A stretch of 64,000 nucleotides of DNA from MR-S7 sp000400995. Lineage in GTDB: Bacteria > Pseudomonadota > Gammaproteobacteria > Burkholderiales > Burkholderiaceae_C. A model generated the notes under the pieces. The model did no database searches. It saw only the letters and a list, made by a program, of their open reading frames with translations, and had not been told where the DNA came from. A program made the position numbers and the translations under genes. Positions 9,118 through 17,645 of the stretch are shown one piece after another. Every line of letters begins with the position of its first letter. The stretch's first letter is position 1. The stretch is taken from the NCBI RefSeq assembly GCF_045291395.1, contig NZ_CP152342.1:930001-994000 (forward strand), written 5' to 3'.

Positions 9118-9956
9118 GCGCAACAGCAGAAGAAGTGAAGCGAGGCGTGCAGGACTGGTGGCGCACGTCCATCATCGACATGGCGCCGGGCAGCATTCGT
9201 TATCGCGGCTACCCGATCCAGGAGCTGATCGGCAACGTCAGCTTCGCCCAGATGATCTGGCTGATGACGCGCGGAGAACTGCCGTCCGCCGGCGAGGCGC
9301 GGCTGCTGGATGCCGCGCTGATGGCCGCGGTGGACCACGGGCCCCAGGCGCCGAGCATCGCCATCGCGCGCATGGCCGCCACGTGCGGCGTGGGCTTGAA
9401 CAACGCGATGGCGTCTGCGGTGAACGTGCTGGGCGACGTGCACGGCGGGGCGGGCGAGCAGGCCGTCGAGATGTACGTGGACATTGCTCGGCGCATGGAT
9501 GCCGGCGAGAAGCTGCAGGTCGCTGCCGGTGCGGGGCTCGACGAGGCCATCGGCCGCCATGGAAAGTTCGTCTCGGGCTTCGGCCACCGGTTCCACCCCA
9601 TCGACCCGCGGGCGCCGCGCCTGCTGGAGCTGGTGGACGAAGCTGCGCAGGCGGGCGTGGTCAGCGGCCGGTTCGCGCTGATCGGCAGGGCCGTCGAAGA
9701 CGTGCTGGCCTCGCGCAAGGGCGGCCGGCGCATCCCCATGAACATCGACGGCGCCACGGCCGTGATCTATGCCGAGCTGGGTTTTCCGGCTCCGTTGGCG
9801 CGCGGGCTTTTCTGCCTGTCGCGCTCCGTGGGCATCCTGGCGCACGCCTGGGAGCAGACGCAGCAGGGCGGGCGCAACAAGGGGCCGATACCCCGCGAAT
9901 ACCTCTGGAGCTACGACGGCCCCGCGCGGCGGCCGCTGCCCGGCTCCGAAGGCTAG
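9114..9956 (+). CDS. Short citrate-synthase-fold protein, citryl-CoA-lyase-like
   Basis: The protein has 280 residues, against about 430 for housekeeping citrate synthase, so it matches the short citryl-CoA lyase type. The catalytic triad of the fold is retained: His110 in GDVHGGAGE, His158 in GFGHRFHPIDPRAP and Asp212 in MNIDGATAV. The direction is probably a retro-Claisen cleavage of a 3-hydroxy-3-carboxyacyl-CoA (citryl-CoA or an analogue) made by the CoA-transferase upstream. That would yield an acyl-CoA and an oxo-acid. The start codon overlaps the preceding stop (ATGA at 9114). It is the last gene of the operon and ends 4 bp from the convergent histidine kinase gene. The family assignment is firm; the reaction is inferred. 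Confidence 0.88.
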   Translation: MSATAEEVKRGVQDWWRTSIIDMAPGSIRYRGYPIQELIGNVSFAQMIWLMTRGELPSAGEARLLDAALMAAVDHGPQAPSIAIARMAATCGVGLNNAMASAVNVLGDVHGGAGEQAVEMYVDIARRMDAGEKLQVAAGAGLDEAIGRHGKFVSGFGHRFHPIDPRAPRLLELVDEAAQAGVVSGRFALIGRAVEDVLASRKGGRRIPMNIDGATAVIYAELGFPAPLARGLFCLSRSVGILAHAWEQTQQGGRNKGPIPREYLWSYDGPARRPLPGSEG

Positions 9957-9960
9957 CCGG

Positions 9961-11460
9961 CTACACGGGCCGCGCGGGCTTGCGCGCTTCGGGCGGCAGG
10001 TGGCGCTTGATCTGCGGGCGCTGCAGGCGCTGCTCCGGCCCCTGGCCGCCCGGCAGGTCGGCGGCGCGCTGGAGCTGGATGTGCGCCACGAGGCCGCCCG
10101 ACGCGGAATTGGCCAGCGCGAAGATGCCGCCCATGCGCTGCACGGTCTTGTCCACGATGGACAGGCCCAGCCCCGCGCCGGCCGCGGCGGTGCGTGCCGA
10201 GTCGCTGCGGAAGAACGGCTTGGTGAGGCTGGCGAGTTGCTCCGGCGGGGCGCCGGGGCCGTGGTCGCGCAGCTTGACCAGCACCCATTTCTCGCGCGCC
10301 TTGGCGGCGATGTCCACCGTGGTGATGCCGGTCTCGCGGTCTTTGCCGTAGCGGCGGGCGTTCTCCAGCAGGTTGGAGATGACGCGCGCCAGCTCCACCT
10401 CGTCGGCCAGCACGTTCAACTCCTCGGGCACGTTCATGGTGATCTGCAGCTCGCGGTGGTCCTGCACGGCGTAGACGCACGAGGACACCACGCCGTGCAG
10501 GTTCACGGGGCTGAGCGTCACCGTATCGGGACGCGCGTAATCGAGGAACTTGTCGATGGTGGCGTCGAGCTGCACGATGTCGGCCACCATGTGCTCGCGC
10601 GCCACCTCGTCGAGCACGCTCATCTCGGTTTCCAGGCGCAGGCGCGCCAGCGGCGTGCGCAGGTCGTGCGAGATGCCGGCGAGCATGACCGCGCGGTCCT
10701 GCTCCAGCTTGGCGAGCTTCTGCGCCATGCGGTTGAAGCCGATGTTCACTTCTCGGATCTCGCTGGTCACCGCCTCCTCGTCGAGCTGGCTGGCGGCGAA
10801 GTCGCCGTCGCGCACGCGGTTGGCGGCATACGAGAGCTGCTTGAGCGGCCGGTTGATGAGCCGTGCGATGGCCGCTGCGCCCGCCAGCGACAGCGCGCCG
10901 GCCGTGATGAGCCAGATCAGCCAGGTCCTGCCGCTGGCGGCCGACAGGCGCGAGCGGTCCATGAGCAGCCAGTTGAGGTCGCCGTTGATGGTGAAGCCTA
11001 CCCACAGCCCGTTCTCGCCGTTCACGCTGCTGGCCACGATGGTGCCGGGGCCCAGGCGCTGGGTGAGCTCCTCCGTCAGCCGCGCACCCAGGGCGGAGGG
11101 GGGCAGCAGCTCGAACTTGTCGCCGGGCTCGCGCGGCAGGATGCGCACGCCTTCCTGGTCGGCCATGGTCTTGAGCAGGGAGACGCGGGCGATCGCATCG
11201 GAGTGGATCAGCGCGGCGCGGCTCAGGTTGACCAGCGAAGCGATCTGCTGGGCCGTCTGCAGCGTGCGCGGCTCGAACTCCAACGCGCGCAGCGTCTGCA
11301 GCCACGCCAGGATGCTGCCCACCAGCAGCAGCGACAGCAGGAAGAAGGTGCGCCAGAAAAGATTCAGCCCCACGCGCGCGCGCTGGGCCCGCTGACTGGC
11401 AGGCGCTTCCAGCGGTGCCGGACTGGTCGCATCAGGAGGAGGATGATGGCTGGCGCTCAT
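9961..11460 (-). CDS. EnvZ/RisS-type sensor histidine kinase
   Basis: This membrane sensor kinase of about 499 residues has a transmembrane helix near residues 38-58, a periplasmic domain to about 170, a second helix near 180-200 and a HAMP linker. The HisKA box is GISHDLRTPLARL. The catalytic domain shows N box NLLENARRYG, G1 DHGPGAP and G2 GAGLGLSI. It is encoded just downstream of the OmpR-type regulator on the same strand and should phosphorylate it. The C-terminal 40 residues are Gln/Arg/Pro-rich and unconserved. An in-frame ATG at 11496 would add 12 residues; neither start has a clear Shine-Dalgarno. In Burkholderiales this pair corresponds to RisAS/OmpR-EnvZ; the stimulus is unknown. 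Confidence 0.92.
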   Translation of the reverse strand: MSASHHPPPDATSPAPLEAPASQRAQRARVGLNLFWRTFFLLSLLLVGSILAWLQTLRALEFEPRTLQTAQQIASLVNLSRAALIHSDAIARVSLLKTMADQEGVRILPREPGDKFELLPPSALGARLTEELTQRLGPGTIVASSVNGENGLWVGFTINGDLNWLLMDRSRLSAASGRTWLIWLITAGALSLAGAAAIARLINRPLKQLSYAANRVRDGDFAASQLDEEAVTSEIREVNIGFNRMAQKLAKLEQDRAVMLAGISHDLRTPLARLRLETEMSVLDEVAREHMVADIVQLDATIDKFLDYARPDTVTLSPVNLHGVVSSCVYAVQDHRELQITMNVPEELNVLADEVELARVISNLLENARRYGKDRETGITTVDIAAKAREKWVLVKLRDHGPGAPPEQLASLTKPFFRSDSARTAAAGAGLGLSIVDKTVQRMGGIFALANSASGGLVAHIQLQRAADLPGGQGPEQRLQRPQIKRHLPPEARKPARPV

Positions 11461-11550
11461 AAAAAGGCTTGATCGCTTGAAACCGGCGCCCGCCATGCCA
11501 GCAGCCGCCGCGGAGCTGGCTCCGCCAGGCCGCGGGCGGCCCAGGGGAGC

Positions 11551-12282
11551 TTAGTTCGTGCCGTCCGGCACGAACACGTAGCCCACGCCCCACACCGTCT
11601 GGATGTAGCGCGGGGCGGCGGCGTCCACCTCGACCAGCTTGCGCAGGCGCGAGATCTGCACGTCCAGGCTGCGGTCGAAGGGCTCGAATTCGCGCCCGCG
11701 CGCCAGCAGCGCCAGCTTCTCGCGCGACAGCGGCTGGCGCGGGTGGCGCACCAGGGCCTTGAGCATGGCGAATTCGCCCGTGGTCAGCGGCAGTTCCTCG
11801 CCATTCTTCTGCAGTGCGCGCGTGCCCAGGTCGAACGTGAAGGGGCCGAAGGTCACCACCTCGTTGTCGCCTGAGGGCGCACCCGGCGCCTCCTGCGGCG
11901 GACGGCGGCGCAGCACGGCGTGGATGCGCGCGAGCAGCTCGCGCGGGTTGAAAGGCTTGCCCAGGTAGTCGTCGGCACCCACCTCCAGGCCCATGATGCG
12001 GTCCACGTCTTCGCCCTTGGCGGTGAGCATGATGATGGGCGTGCGGTCATTGGCCGCGCGCAGGCGGCGGCAGATGGACAGGCCGTCCTCGCCGGGCATC
12101 ATGAGGTCCAGCACGATCAGGTCCACCGTCTCGCGCAGCAGGATGCGGTTGAGCGCCTTGCCGTCTTCCGCCACCATGACCTCGAAGCCCTCCTGCGTGA
12201 GGTAGCGGCGCAGCAGATCGCGGATGCGCGCATCGTCGTCCACCACGAGCACTTTGTCGGTACGGTTGGTCGTAGTTGCCAT
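11551..12282 (-). CDS. ompR: OmpR-family response regulator
   Basis: This protein of 243 residues has a receiver domain (acidic pocket DDD at 15-17, phospho-acceptor Asp59 in VLDLMMPGEDG, TAKGE with the conserved Lys). A winged-helix OmpR/PhoB DNA-binding domain follows from about residue 140 (LPLTTGEFAMLKALVRHPRQ, DVQISRLRKLVE, YIQTVWGVGYVF). The frame is open further upstream, but ATG 12282 (MATTTNRTDKVLV) matches the family start. It precedes its cognate kinase by 54 or 90 bp. Its promoter region has an inverted TGTAACA / TGTTACA pair that may be its own binding site. Confidence 0.95.
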   Translation of the reverse strand: MATTTNRTDKVLVVDDDARIRDLLRRYLTQEGFEVMVAEDGKALNRILLRETVDLIVLDLMMPGEDGLSICRRLRAANDRTPIIMLTAKGEDVDRIMGLEVGADDYLGKPFNPRELLARIHAVLRRRPPQEAPGAPSGDNEVVTFGPFTFDLGTRALQKNGEELPLTTGEFAMLKALVRHPRQPLSREKLALLARGREFEPFDRSLDVQISRLRKLVEVDAAAPRYIQTVWGVGYVFVPDGTN

Positions 12283-12302
12283 GTTGTGATCCCGGTCCAA
12301 TT

Positions 12303-12376
12303 TGTAACAGAGCCGATTCTGACCAGCTTGCAGCGCGAAGTTCGCGTTTTTCCGAGGGCTTTGACCAAGTGTTACA
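12303..12376. promoter_or_regulatory. Inverted TGTAACA / TGTTACA pair upstream of the ompR-type gene
   Basis: TGTAACA at 12303-12309 and its inverse TGTTACA at 12370-12376 sit in the gap between the response-regulator start (12282, leftward) and the SIMPL gene (12503, rightward). OmpR-family regulators often recognise GTNAC-type half-sites, so autoregulation or control of the divergent secreted protein is possible. This is inferred from sequence only. Confidence 0.35.
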
Positions 12377-12502
12377 GGTTTTGCGCCACGTGCCATCGAC
12401 ATTACCTGCACGTCACCAAAACGGCCGTTTCGGCGGCTACGCTTGTATGTCAGCGGATGGCGCATCCGCGTGTAGGCCCTCATGGGCAGGAAGGGAAAAT
12501 CA

Positions 12503-13216
12503 ATGAAGAATGCTGCAAAAATAATAGCTGCTGCCGCTTTGCTGGTGGGCGCTTCTGCGGGTTTTGCTCAGAACGGTGGCGCATCCGTGCCGCAGAATGT
12601 GCTGCAACTGTCGGCTGCGGGCACCGTGGAAACCCAGCAGGACCTGCTGGTGGTGACCTTGGCCGCCACCAGGGAAGCGCCCGACGCGGCGGCAGTGCAG
12701 ACGCAGCTCAAGCAGGCGCTGGATGCGGCCCTGGCAGAGGCGCGCCGCCAGGCCCAGCCGCAGCAGATGGATGTGCGCACGGGCGCCTTCAGCCTGTACC
12801 CGCGCCACGGCAAGGATGGCAAGATCGCCGGCTGGCAGGGCCGCGCGGAACTGGTGCTGGAAGGCCGCGACTTCCCGCGCATCACCGGCACGGCGGGCAA
12901 GGTGCAGAGCATGGCCATCAGCCAGATCGCATTCGACCTGTCGCGCGAGGCACGCGCCAAGGCCGAGACCGAGGCGCAGTCCCAGGCCATCGAGGCGTTC
13001 AAGGCCCGCGCCACGGAGCTGGCGCGGGGCTTCGGCTTCGGCGGCTACACGCTGCGCGAGGTGGCGGTGAACAGCAACGAGATGTTCCCCGGCCCCCGCC
13101 CGCGCATGATGGCCATGAAGGCTGAAGCTGCATCCTTCGCCGATGCGCCCGTGCCGGTGGAGGCGGGCAAGGCACAGGTGGTGGTCACCGTGTCGGGCTC
13201 GGTGCAGTTGCGCTGA
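12503..13216 (+). CDS. SIMPL-domain (DUF541) secreted protein
   Basis: This 237-residue protein has a clear signal peptide, MKNAAKIIAAAALLVGASA then GFA-Q, followed by a SIMPL/DUF541 domain (ETQQDLLVVTLAATREAPDA, SRITGTAGK-type core). Proteins of this family are periplasmic or outer-membrane-associated and poorly characterised; some take part in oxidative-stress tolerance. An in-frame ATG at 12482 would precede the signal peptide by seven charged residues; 12503 is preferred because AGGAAGG lies about 9 bases upstream. It is divergent from the OmpR-type gene, and its last codon is followed by copy 2 of the dispersed repeat. Confidence 0.85.
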   Translation: MKNAAKIIAAAALLVGASAGFAQNGGASVPQNVLQLSAAGTVETQQDLLVVTLAATREAPDAAAVQTQLKQALDAALAEARRQAQPQQMDVRTGAFSLYPRHGKDGKIAGWQGRAELVLEGRDFPRITGTAGKVQSMAISQIAFDLSREARAKAETEAQSQAIEAFKARATELARGFGFGGYTLREVAVNSNEMFPGPRPRMMAMKAEAASFADAPVPVEAGKAQVVVTVSGSVQLR

Positions 13217-13283
13217 TATTTCAAGCCGAATCGGCCTCTAGCGCTTATCCAGCAAGCGTGAGCAGCTATTGAAGCAATAGCGA
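13217..13283 (-). repeat. Dispersed hairpin repeat, copy 2 (inverse orientation)
   Basis: The core GCGCTT-N7-AAGCGT lies at 13241-13259, between the convergent SIMPL and bdhA genes. It is flanked by CCGAATCGGCCTCTA and GCAGCTATTGAAGCAATAG, which match the other copies read on the opposite strand. The last base of the core differs from the other seven copies. Confidence 0.8.
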
Positions 13284-13289
13284 CGGGCA

Positions 13290-13415
13290 AGCCCTACTGC
13301 ACTGGCGCCACCCAGGCCAGCAGACGCCGCGCAAGGGCCGCCCCGCCGCGCTGGCGTCGTTCCCCTGCCCGGCGAAGCCGAGAGCGGGGGAAGCCGCGTA
13401 GCGGCTCAGGGGGTG
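13290..13415. repeat. GC-rich intergenic block, possible second dispersed repeat type
   Basis: This GC-rich segment, with GCCGCGTAGCGGC and GCGGGGGAAG near its end, lies between copy 2 of the hairpin repeat and the bdhA stop codon. It has no credible coding potential. Similar blocks ending CCCCCTGAGCCGCTACGCGG are, from memory, common between Comamonadaceae genes, but only one copy is present here, so the repeat status is recalled and not shown by this window. Confidence 0.35.
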
Positions 13416-13420
13416 TTCTC

Positions 13421-14203
13421 TTACTGCGCCGTCCAGCCGCCGTCCATGTTCCAGGCCACGCCGCGCACGTTGTTGGCTGCCGGCGAACAGAAGAACACGG
13501 CCAGCTCGCCCAGTTCCTCGGGCGTGGTGAACTGCATGGAAGGTTCCTTCTCTCCCAGCAGCAGCTTCTTGGCGTCTTCGTTGGACAGGCCATGCTCGGC
13601 GGCCTTGGCGTCCACCTGCTTTTGCACCAGGGGCGTGAGCACCCAGCCCGGGCAGATCGCATTGCAGGTCACGCCGGTGGTGGCGGTTTCCAGCGCCGTC
13701 ACCTTGGTCAGGCCGACGATGCCGTGCTTGGCCGCCACGTAGGCGGATTTCTGCGCCGAACCCACCAGGCCGTGGACCGACGCCACGTTGATGATGCGCC
13801 CCCAGCCTGCGGCCAGCATGCCCGGCAACGCCAGGCGCGAGGTGTGGAAGGCGCTGGTTAGGTTGATGGCGATGATCGCGTCCCACTTCTCCGCCGGAAA
13901 GTCCTGCACGCTGGCCACGTGCTGGATGCCCGCGTTGTTCACCAGGATGTCCACGCGTCCGAACTGGGAGGCGGCGTACTTGAGCATGTCCTCGATCTCG
14001 GCGGGCTTGCTCATGTCGGCGCCGTGGTAGGCCACGCGCACGTCCGACGCGCTGCCCGCGGCCAGCACCTGCGAGCGGGGGCCGTCCACATCGCCAAAGC
14101 CGTTGAGCACGATGTTGGCGCCCTGGCGGGCCAAGGCCAGGGCGATTCCGAGGCCGATGCCGCTGGTGGAGCCGGTGACGAGTGCGGTTTTGCCTTTCAG
14201 CAT
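13421..14203 (-). CDS. bdhA: 3-hydroxybutyrate dehydrogenase (SDR)
   Basis: This 260-residue short-chain dehydrogenase has the NAD-binding TGSTSGIGLGIA at residues 9-20, NNAG near 90, Ser in INVASVHG and the catalytic YxxxK in SAYVAAKHG. PGWVLTPLVQKQ and the length agree with D-3-hydroxybutyrate dehydrogenases, which oxidise 3-hydroxybutyrate to acetoacetate in polyhydroxybutyrate turnover. The long upstream extension of the frame is a shadow; ATG 14203 has GGAGAG upstream. It is divergent from an alpha/beta hydrolase, perhaps a functional partner. The phasin at 48.5-49.1 kb supports a storage-polymer lifestyle. Confidence 0.93.
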   Translation of the reverse strand: MLKGKTALVTGSTSGIGLGIALALARQGANIVLNGFGDVDGPRSQVLAAGSASDVRVAYHGADMSKPAEIEDMLKYAASQFGRVDILVNNAGIQHVASVQDFPAEKWDAIIAINLTSAFHTSRLALPGMLAAGWGRIINVASVHGLVGSAQKSAYVAAKHGIVGLTKVTALETATTGVTCNAICPGWVLTPLVQKQVDAKAAEHGLSNEDAKKLLLGEKEPSMQFTTPEELGELAVFFCSPAANNVRGVAWNMDGGWTAQ

Positions 14204-14272
14204 GAGAGTCTCTCCGAATGAATTAGGATGCAATCCAAGCATTATCGAGCGCTGCATGACGGTACCGTTTCC

Positions 14273-15211
14273 ATGATTCAACCTACGCTGAAATACGTAC
14301 CGTGCTCCGGCCCTGCCGCCGTGGGCTCCGCAGAAGAAGGCCACCGCATGGCCTATTGGGAATGGAATGCCACGGGCGACGCGGCGCATCCGCGCGTGGT
14401 GGTCTGCGCGCACGGCCTCTCGCGCCAGGGCCGCGACTTCGATACCCTGGCCCGTGCCATGAGCCTTCACGCCCGCGTGGTCTGTCCGGATGTGGTGGGC
14501 CGGGGCCAGAGCGACTGGCTGGCCGATCCCATGGGCTACCAGATCCCGCTGTATGCCGCCGACATGCTGGCCCTGCTGGCGCACCTGCACCATCAGGCGC
14601 CCATGCGCATGCTGGACTGGGTGGGCACCAGCATGGGCGGGCTCATCGGCATGGTGTTGTGTGGCCAGCCGGACCTGCCGATGCCCGTGCCCGTGCGGCG
14701 CCTGGTGCTCAACGACGTGGGGCCGACCATCGAGTGGCAGGCGCTGGAGCGCATCGGCCAGTACCTGGGCCAGCCCGCGCATTTCGAGACGCTGCAGCAG
14801 GCGGCCGATGCGCTGTGGGCCATCTCGCGAAGCTTCGGGCCGCACACGCCGCAGGAGTGGCTGGAACTGTCGCGCGCCATGGTGCGGCCTGGTCCGCAGG
14901 GCGGGCTGGCGCTGCATTACGACCCGGCCATCGCAGTGCCGTTCCGCACCTTGACCGAGGAGGCCGCCCGTGCCGGCGAGCAGCAGATGTGGCAGCTCTA
15001 TGAGCAGATCACGGCCCAGGTGCTGCTGTTGCGAGGGGCCGAGTCCGACCTGCTGTCCGCGCAGACGGCCCAACACATGGCGCAGCGCGGGCCGCGTGCG
15101 CGCGTGGTGGAGTTCGCTGGTGTAGGCCACGCGCCCACGCTGGTGGCGCAGGGCCAAGTGGATGCCGTAGTGTCGTTCCTGCAGGGCGACGGCGTGGAGG
15201 GTGCCGCATGA
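14273..15211 (+). CDS. Alpha/beta hydrolase
   Basis: This 312-residue alpha/beta-hydrolase-fold protein has the nucleophile elbow GTSMGG (Ser near residue 121), an acid residue in LRGAESDLL and the catalytic His in GVGHAP near the C-terminus. The oxyanion segment is CAHGLSRQGRDFD. ATG 14273 is preferred over an upstream in-frame ATG at 14228, because 14228 would place the start inside the bdhA promoter region and add residues without family similarity. The stop overlaps the relA start (ATGA), so the two are probably co-transcribed. Divergence from bdhA suggests a role in hydroxybutyrate ester or oligomer hydrolysis, but this is inference; substrate unknown. Confidence 0.88.
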   Translation: MIQPTLKYVPCSGPAAVGSAEEGHRMAYWEWNATGDAAHPRVVVCAHGLSRQGRDFDTLARAMSLHARVVCPDVVGRGQSDWLADPMGYQIPLYAADMLALLAHLHHQAPMRMLDWVGTSMGGLIGMVLCGQPDLPMPVPVRRLVLNDVGPTIEWQALERIGQYLGQPAHFETLQQAADALWAISRSFGPHTPQEWLELSRAMVRPGPQGGLALHYDPAIAVPFRTLTEEAARAGEQQMWQLYEQITAQVLLLRGAESDLLSAQTAQHMAQRGPRARVVEFAGVGHAPTLVAQGQVDAVVSFLQGDGVEGAA

Positions 15212-17447
15212 GAAGCAGCGCCATCGGCCACATGCCTCTGGGGCAGGGCGGGGCGGCTGCCGCGGGCCGGCCCGAGGCCGTGCCGCAACTCATCGCCGCC
15301 ACCGCGCAGACCGAACCCGGCCACGACGGCGCATTGGTGCGCGCGCGCGCCTTCGCCGAACCGCTGCTGACCGGCGAGACGCTGGGTACGGGGGAGAACA
15401 CCCTCGCGCATGCGGATGCCGTGTCCGCCATCCTCAAGAACCTGGGCGGCTCCGAGACCATGCAGGCCGCCGCCTATCTGGTCTATACCTGCGCGCACCT
15501 CAACAGGCCGGAGGAGGTCATCGCCAAGGCATTCGGCGACAACTTCGCCGCACTGGCCGTCGAGACCACCAAGCTCATGCGCGTGCAGCAGCAGGCGCGC
15601 GAGGCGCAGGTGGCCGGCCTGCAGGTGGACGATGCCGCCACGCATACCGAGAACGTGCGCAAGATGCTGCTGGCCTTCTCGCGCGACCTGCGCGTGGTCA
15701 TGCTGCGGCTGGCTTCGCGCCTGCAGACGCTGCGCTTCTATGCCGCGACCAAGCGCGCGGTGTCGCCCGGCATTGCGCGCGAGGCGCTGCAGGTGTTCGC
15801 ACCCCTGGCCAACCGGCTGGGCATATGGCAGATGAAATGGGAACTGGAGGACCTGGCCTTCCGCTTCCTGGAGCCCGACACGTACAAGGAAGTGGCGAGT
15901 CTGCTGGACGAGAAGCGCGTGGAGCGCGAGCTCTACATGGAGCAGGTTCGCAGCCGGCTGGAATCCGAGCTGCGCGCGCGCAGCATCAGCGCCAGCGTGC
16001 AGGGGCGGCCCAAGCACATCTACAGTATCGTCAAGAAGATGCGCGGCAAGTCGCTGGGCTTCGACCAGGTGTTCGACATCCGCGCGCTGCGCGTCATCGT
16101 GCCCAGCGTCAAGGACTGCTATGCGGCCCTGAGCTGGGTGCACAGCCAGTTCAGTCCCATCGAGGCCGAGTTCGACGACTACATCGCCAGGCCCAAGCCC
16201 AACGGTTACCAGTCGCTGCACACCGTGGTGCGCGACGAGAGCGGCAAGGCCATCGAGATCCAGATCCGCACCCAGGCCATGCACGACCACGCTGAGCACG
16301 GTGTGGCCGCACACTGGGCCTACAAGGAGGCGGGCACCAAGGGCTACGCGGGCGTGTCCGCCAGCAGCGAATACGACGCCAAGATCGCCGTGCTGCGCCA
16401 GCTCCTGGCCTGGGAGCGCGACTTGGTCGGCGGCGCGAGCCGCAGCGGCCTGTTCGAGGACCGTATCTACGTGCTCACGCCCGATGCCGCCGTGGTCGAA
16501 CTGCCGCAGGGAGCGACGCCCGTCGACTTCGCCTATGCCGTGCACACCAACGTGGGCCACCGCTGCCGCGGCGCGCGCGTGGACGGCGCCATGGTGCCGC
16601 TCAACACGCCGCTGCAGAACGGCCAGACGGTGGAGATCACCACCGTGAAGGAGGGGCGCCCCTCGCGCGACTGGCTCAACCCGGAGCTGGGGTATCTCAC
16701 CAGCAACCGGGCCAAGGCCAAGGTGCGCGCATGGTTCAACGCGCAGGCCACGCATGCCACCGTCGCGCGCGGGCGCGAACTGGTCGAGAAGCTGCTGCAG
16801 CGCGAAGGCAAGACGGCCGTCAAGCAGGGCGACCTGGCCGTGCAGCTGGGCTTCAAATCGGCCGAGGCGCTGTTCGAGGTGGTCGGCAAGGACGAATTTT
16901 CCCTGCGCTCCATCGAGACACTGCTGCGCCCGCCCGAGCCCGTGGCCGAGCCTGAAGACCAGCTGCTGATCCGCAAGGCGCGGACGGACAGCGTGCCCAA
17001 GGGGGGGTGCTGGTCGTGGGCGTGGACTCGCTCATGACGCAGCTCGCCAAGTGCTGCAAGCCCGCGCCGCCCGATGAGATCCGCGGATTCGTCACGCGCG
17101 GCAAGGGCGTGAGCGTGCACCGCGCGGACTGCAGCAACTTCCGCGAGATGGCGGCGCGCAATGCCGAGCGCGTCATCGATGTGGAATGGGGCCGGCCTCA
17201 GCTGCAGGCGGCGGCGGTCTACCCGGTGGACGTGGCCGTGGAGGCCTCGGACCGGCAGGGCCTGCTGCGCGATATCTCCGAGGTGTTCGCGCGCGAGAAG
17301 ACCAACGTGATCGGCGTGCAGACCCAGTCCGTCAAGGGCACGGCCTGGATGACCTTCACCGTGGAAGTGTCGGACGCGGGCCGCCTGAACAAGGTGCTGG
17401 GCATCGTCGGCAGCGTTCCGGGCGTGCGTTCCGCGCGGCGGCGTTGA
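15208..17447 (+). CDS. relA: RelA (p)ppGpp synthetase, split by a -1 shift at 17001-17007
   Basis: Two abutting frames together encode a RelA/SpoT protein of about 746 residues. A degenerate HD region (HADAV, then LVYTCAHLN where hydrolases have the HD-containing motif) marks it as synthetase-only RelA. The synthetase domain follows (FDIRALRVIV, KPNGYQSLHTVV). Next come a TGS domain (DRIYVLTPDAAVVELPQGA), a zinc-finger-like CCKPAPPDEI region and a C-terminal ACT domain (LLRDISEVF). The shift lies in a run of seven G at 17001-17007; eight G would restore VPKGGVLVVGVDSL. A sequencing deletion is most likely; phase variation is a remote alternative. The start overlaps the hydrolase stop by ATGA. 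Confidence 0.9.
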
Positions 17448-17485
17448 GCATTGCGCCGTTTACTGGAAGCGGCCTTTTTTACTGC

Positions 17486-17491
17486 TACAAT
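17486..17491 (+). promoter_or_regulatory. Probable -10 box of tRNA-Val
   Basis: TACAAT at 17486-17491 lies 20 bp upstream of the first tRNA base, in an AT-rich stretch after the relA stop. No convincing -35 box was found at normal spacing. Confidence 0.45.
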
Positions 17492-17511
17492 CTCGCTTCT
17501 CGAATACACAC

Positions 17512-17588
17512 AGGCGCGTAGCTCAGCTGGTTAGAGCACCACCTTGACATGGTGGGGGTCGTTGGTTCGAGTCCAATCGCGCCTACCA
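17512..17588 (+). tRNA. tRNA-Val (GAC anticodon)
   Basis: The sequence folds as a complete cloverleaf. The acceptor AGGCGCG pairs with CGCGCCT. There is a D arm, an anticodon stem CCACC/GGTGG with loop TTGACAT giving anticodon GAC, a five-base variable loop, a T arm with TTCGAGT, and an encoded ACCA end. The 3' 26 bases are the left attachment site of the prophage, which reconstitutes the gene so the tRNA remains intact. Confidence 0.97.
17563..17588. repeat. attL core (26 bp)
   Basis: The 26 bases from TGGTTCGAGTCC through GCCTACCA at the tRNA-Val 3' end recur exactly at 26930-26955. They are the integration crossover region. Confidence 0.93.
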
Positions 17589-17624
17589 ATCCTTCCCTCT
17601 GAAGAACACCAGACTTCAGGCTTT

Positions 17625-17645
17625 CAGGGAACTGCCGGGGAACTT
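17625..17645. promoter_or_regulatory. Candidate integrase arm-type sites near attL
   Basis: CAGGGAACT and GGGGAACTT, 3 bp apart, lie 37 bp inside attL, immediately after the integrase stop codon. The same pair, 4 bp apart, lies at 26829-26850 inside attR. Paired direct repeats at both ends of an integrative element are typical of tyrosine-integrase arm sites. Confidence 0.55.
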
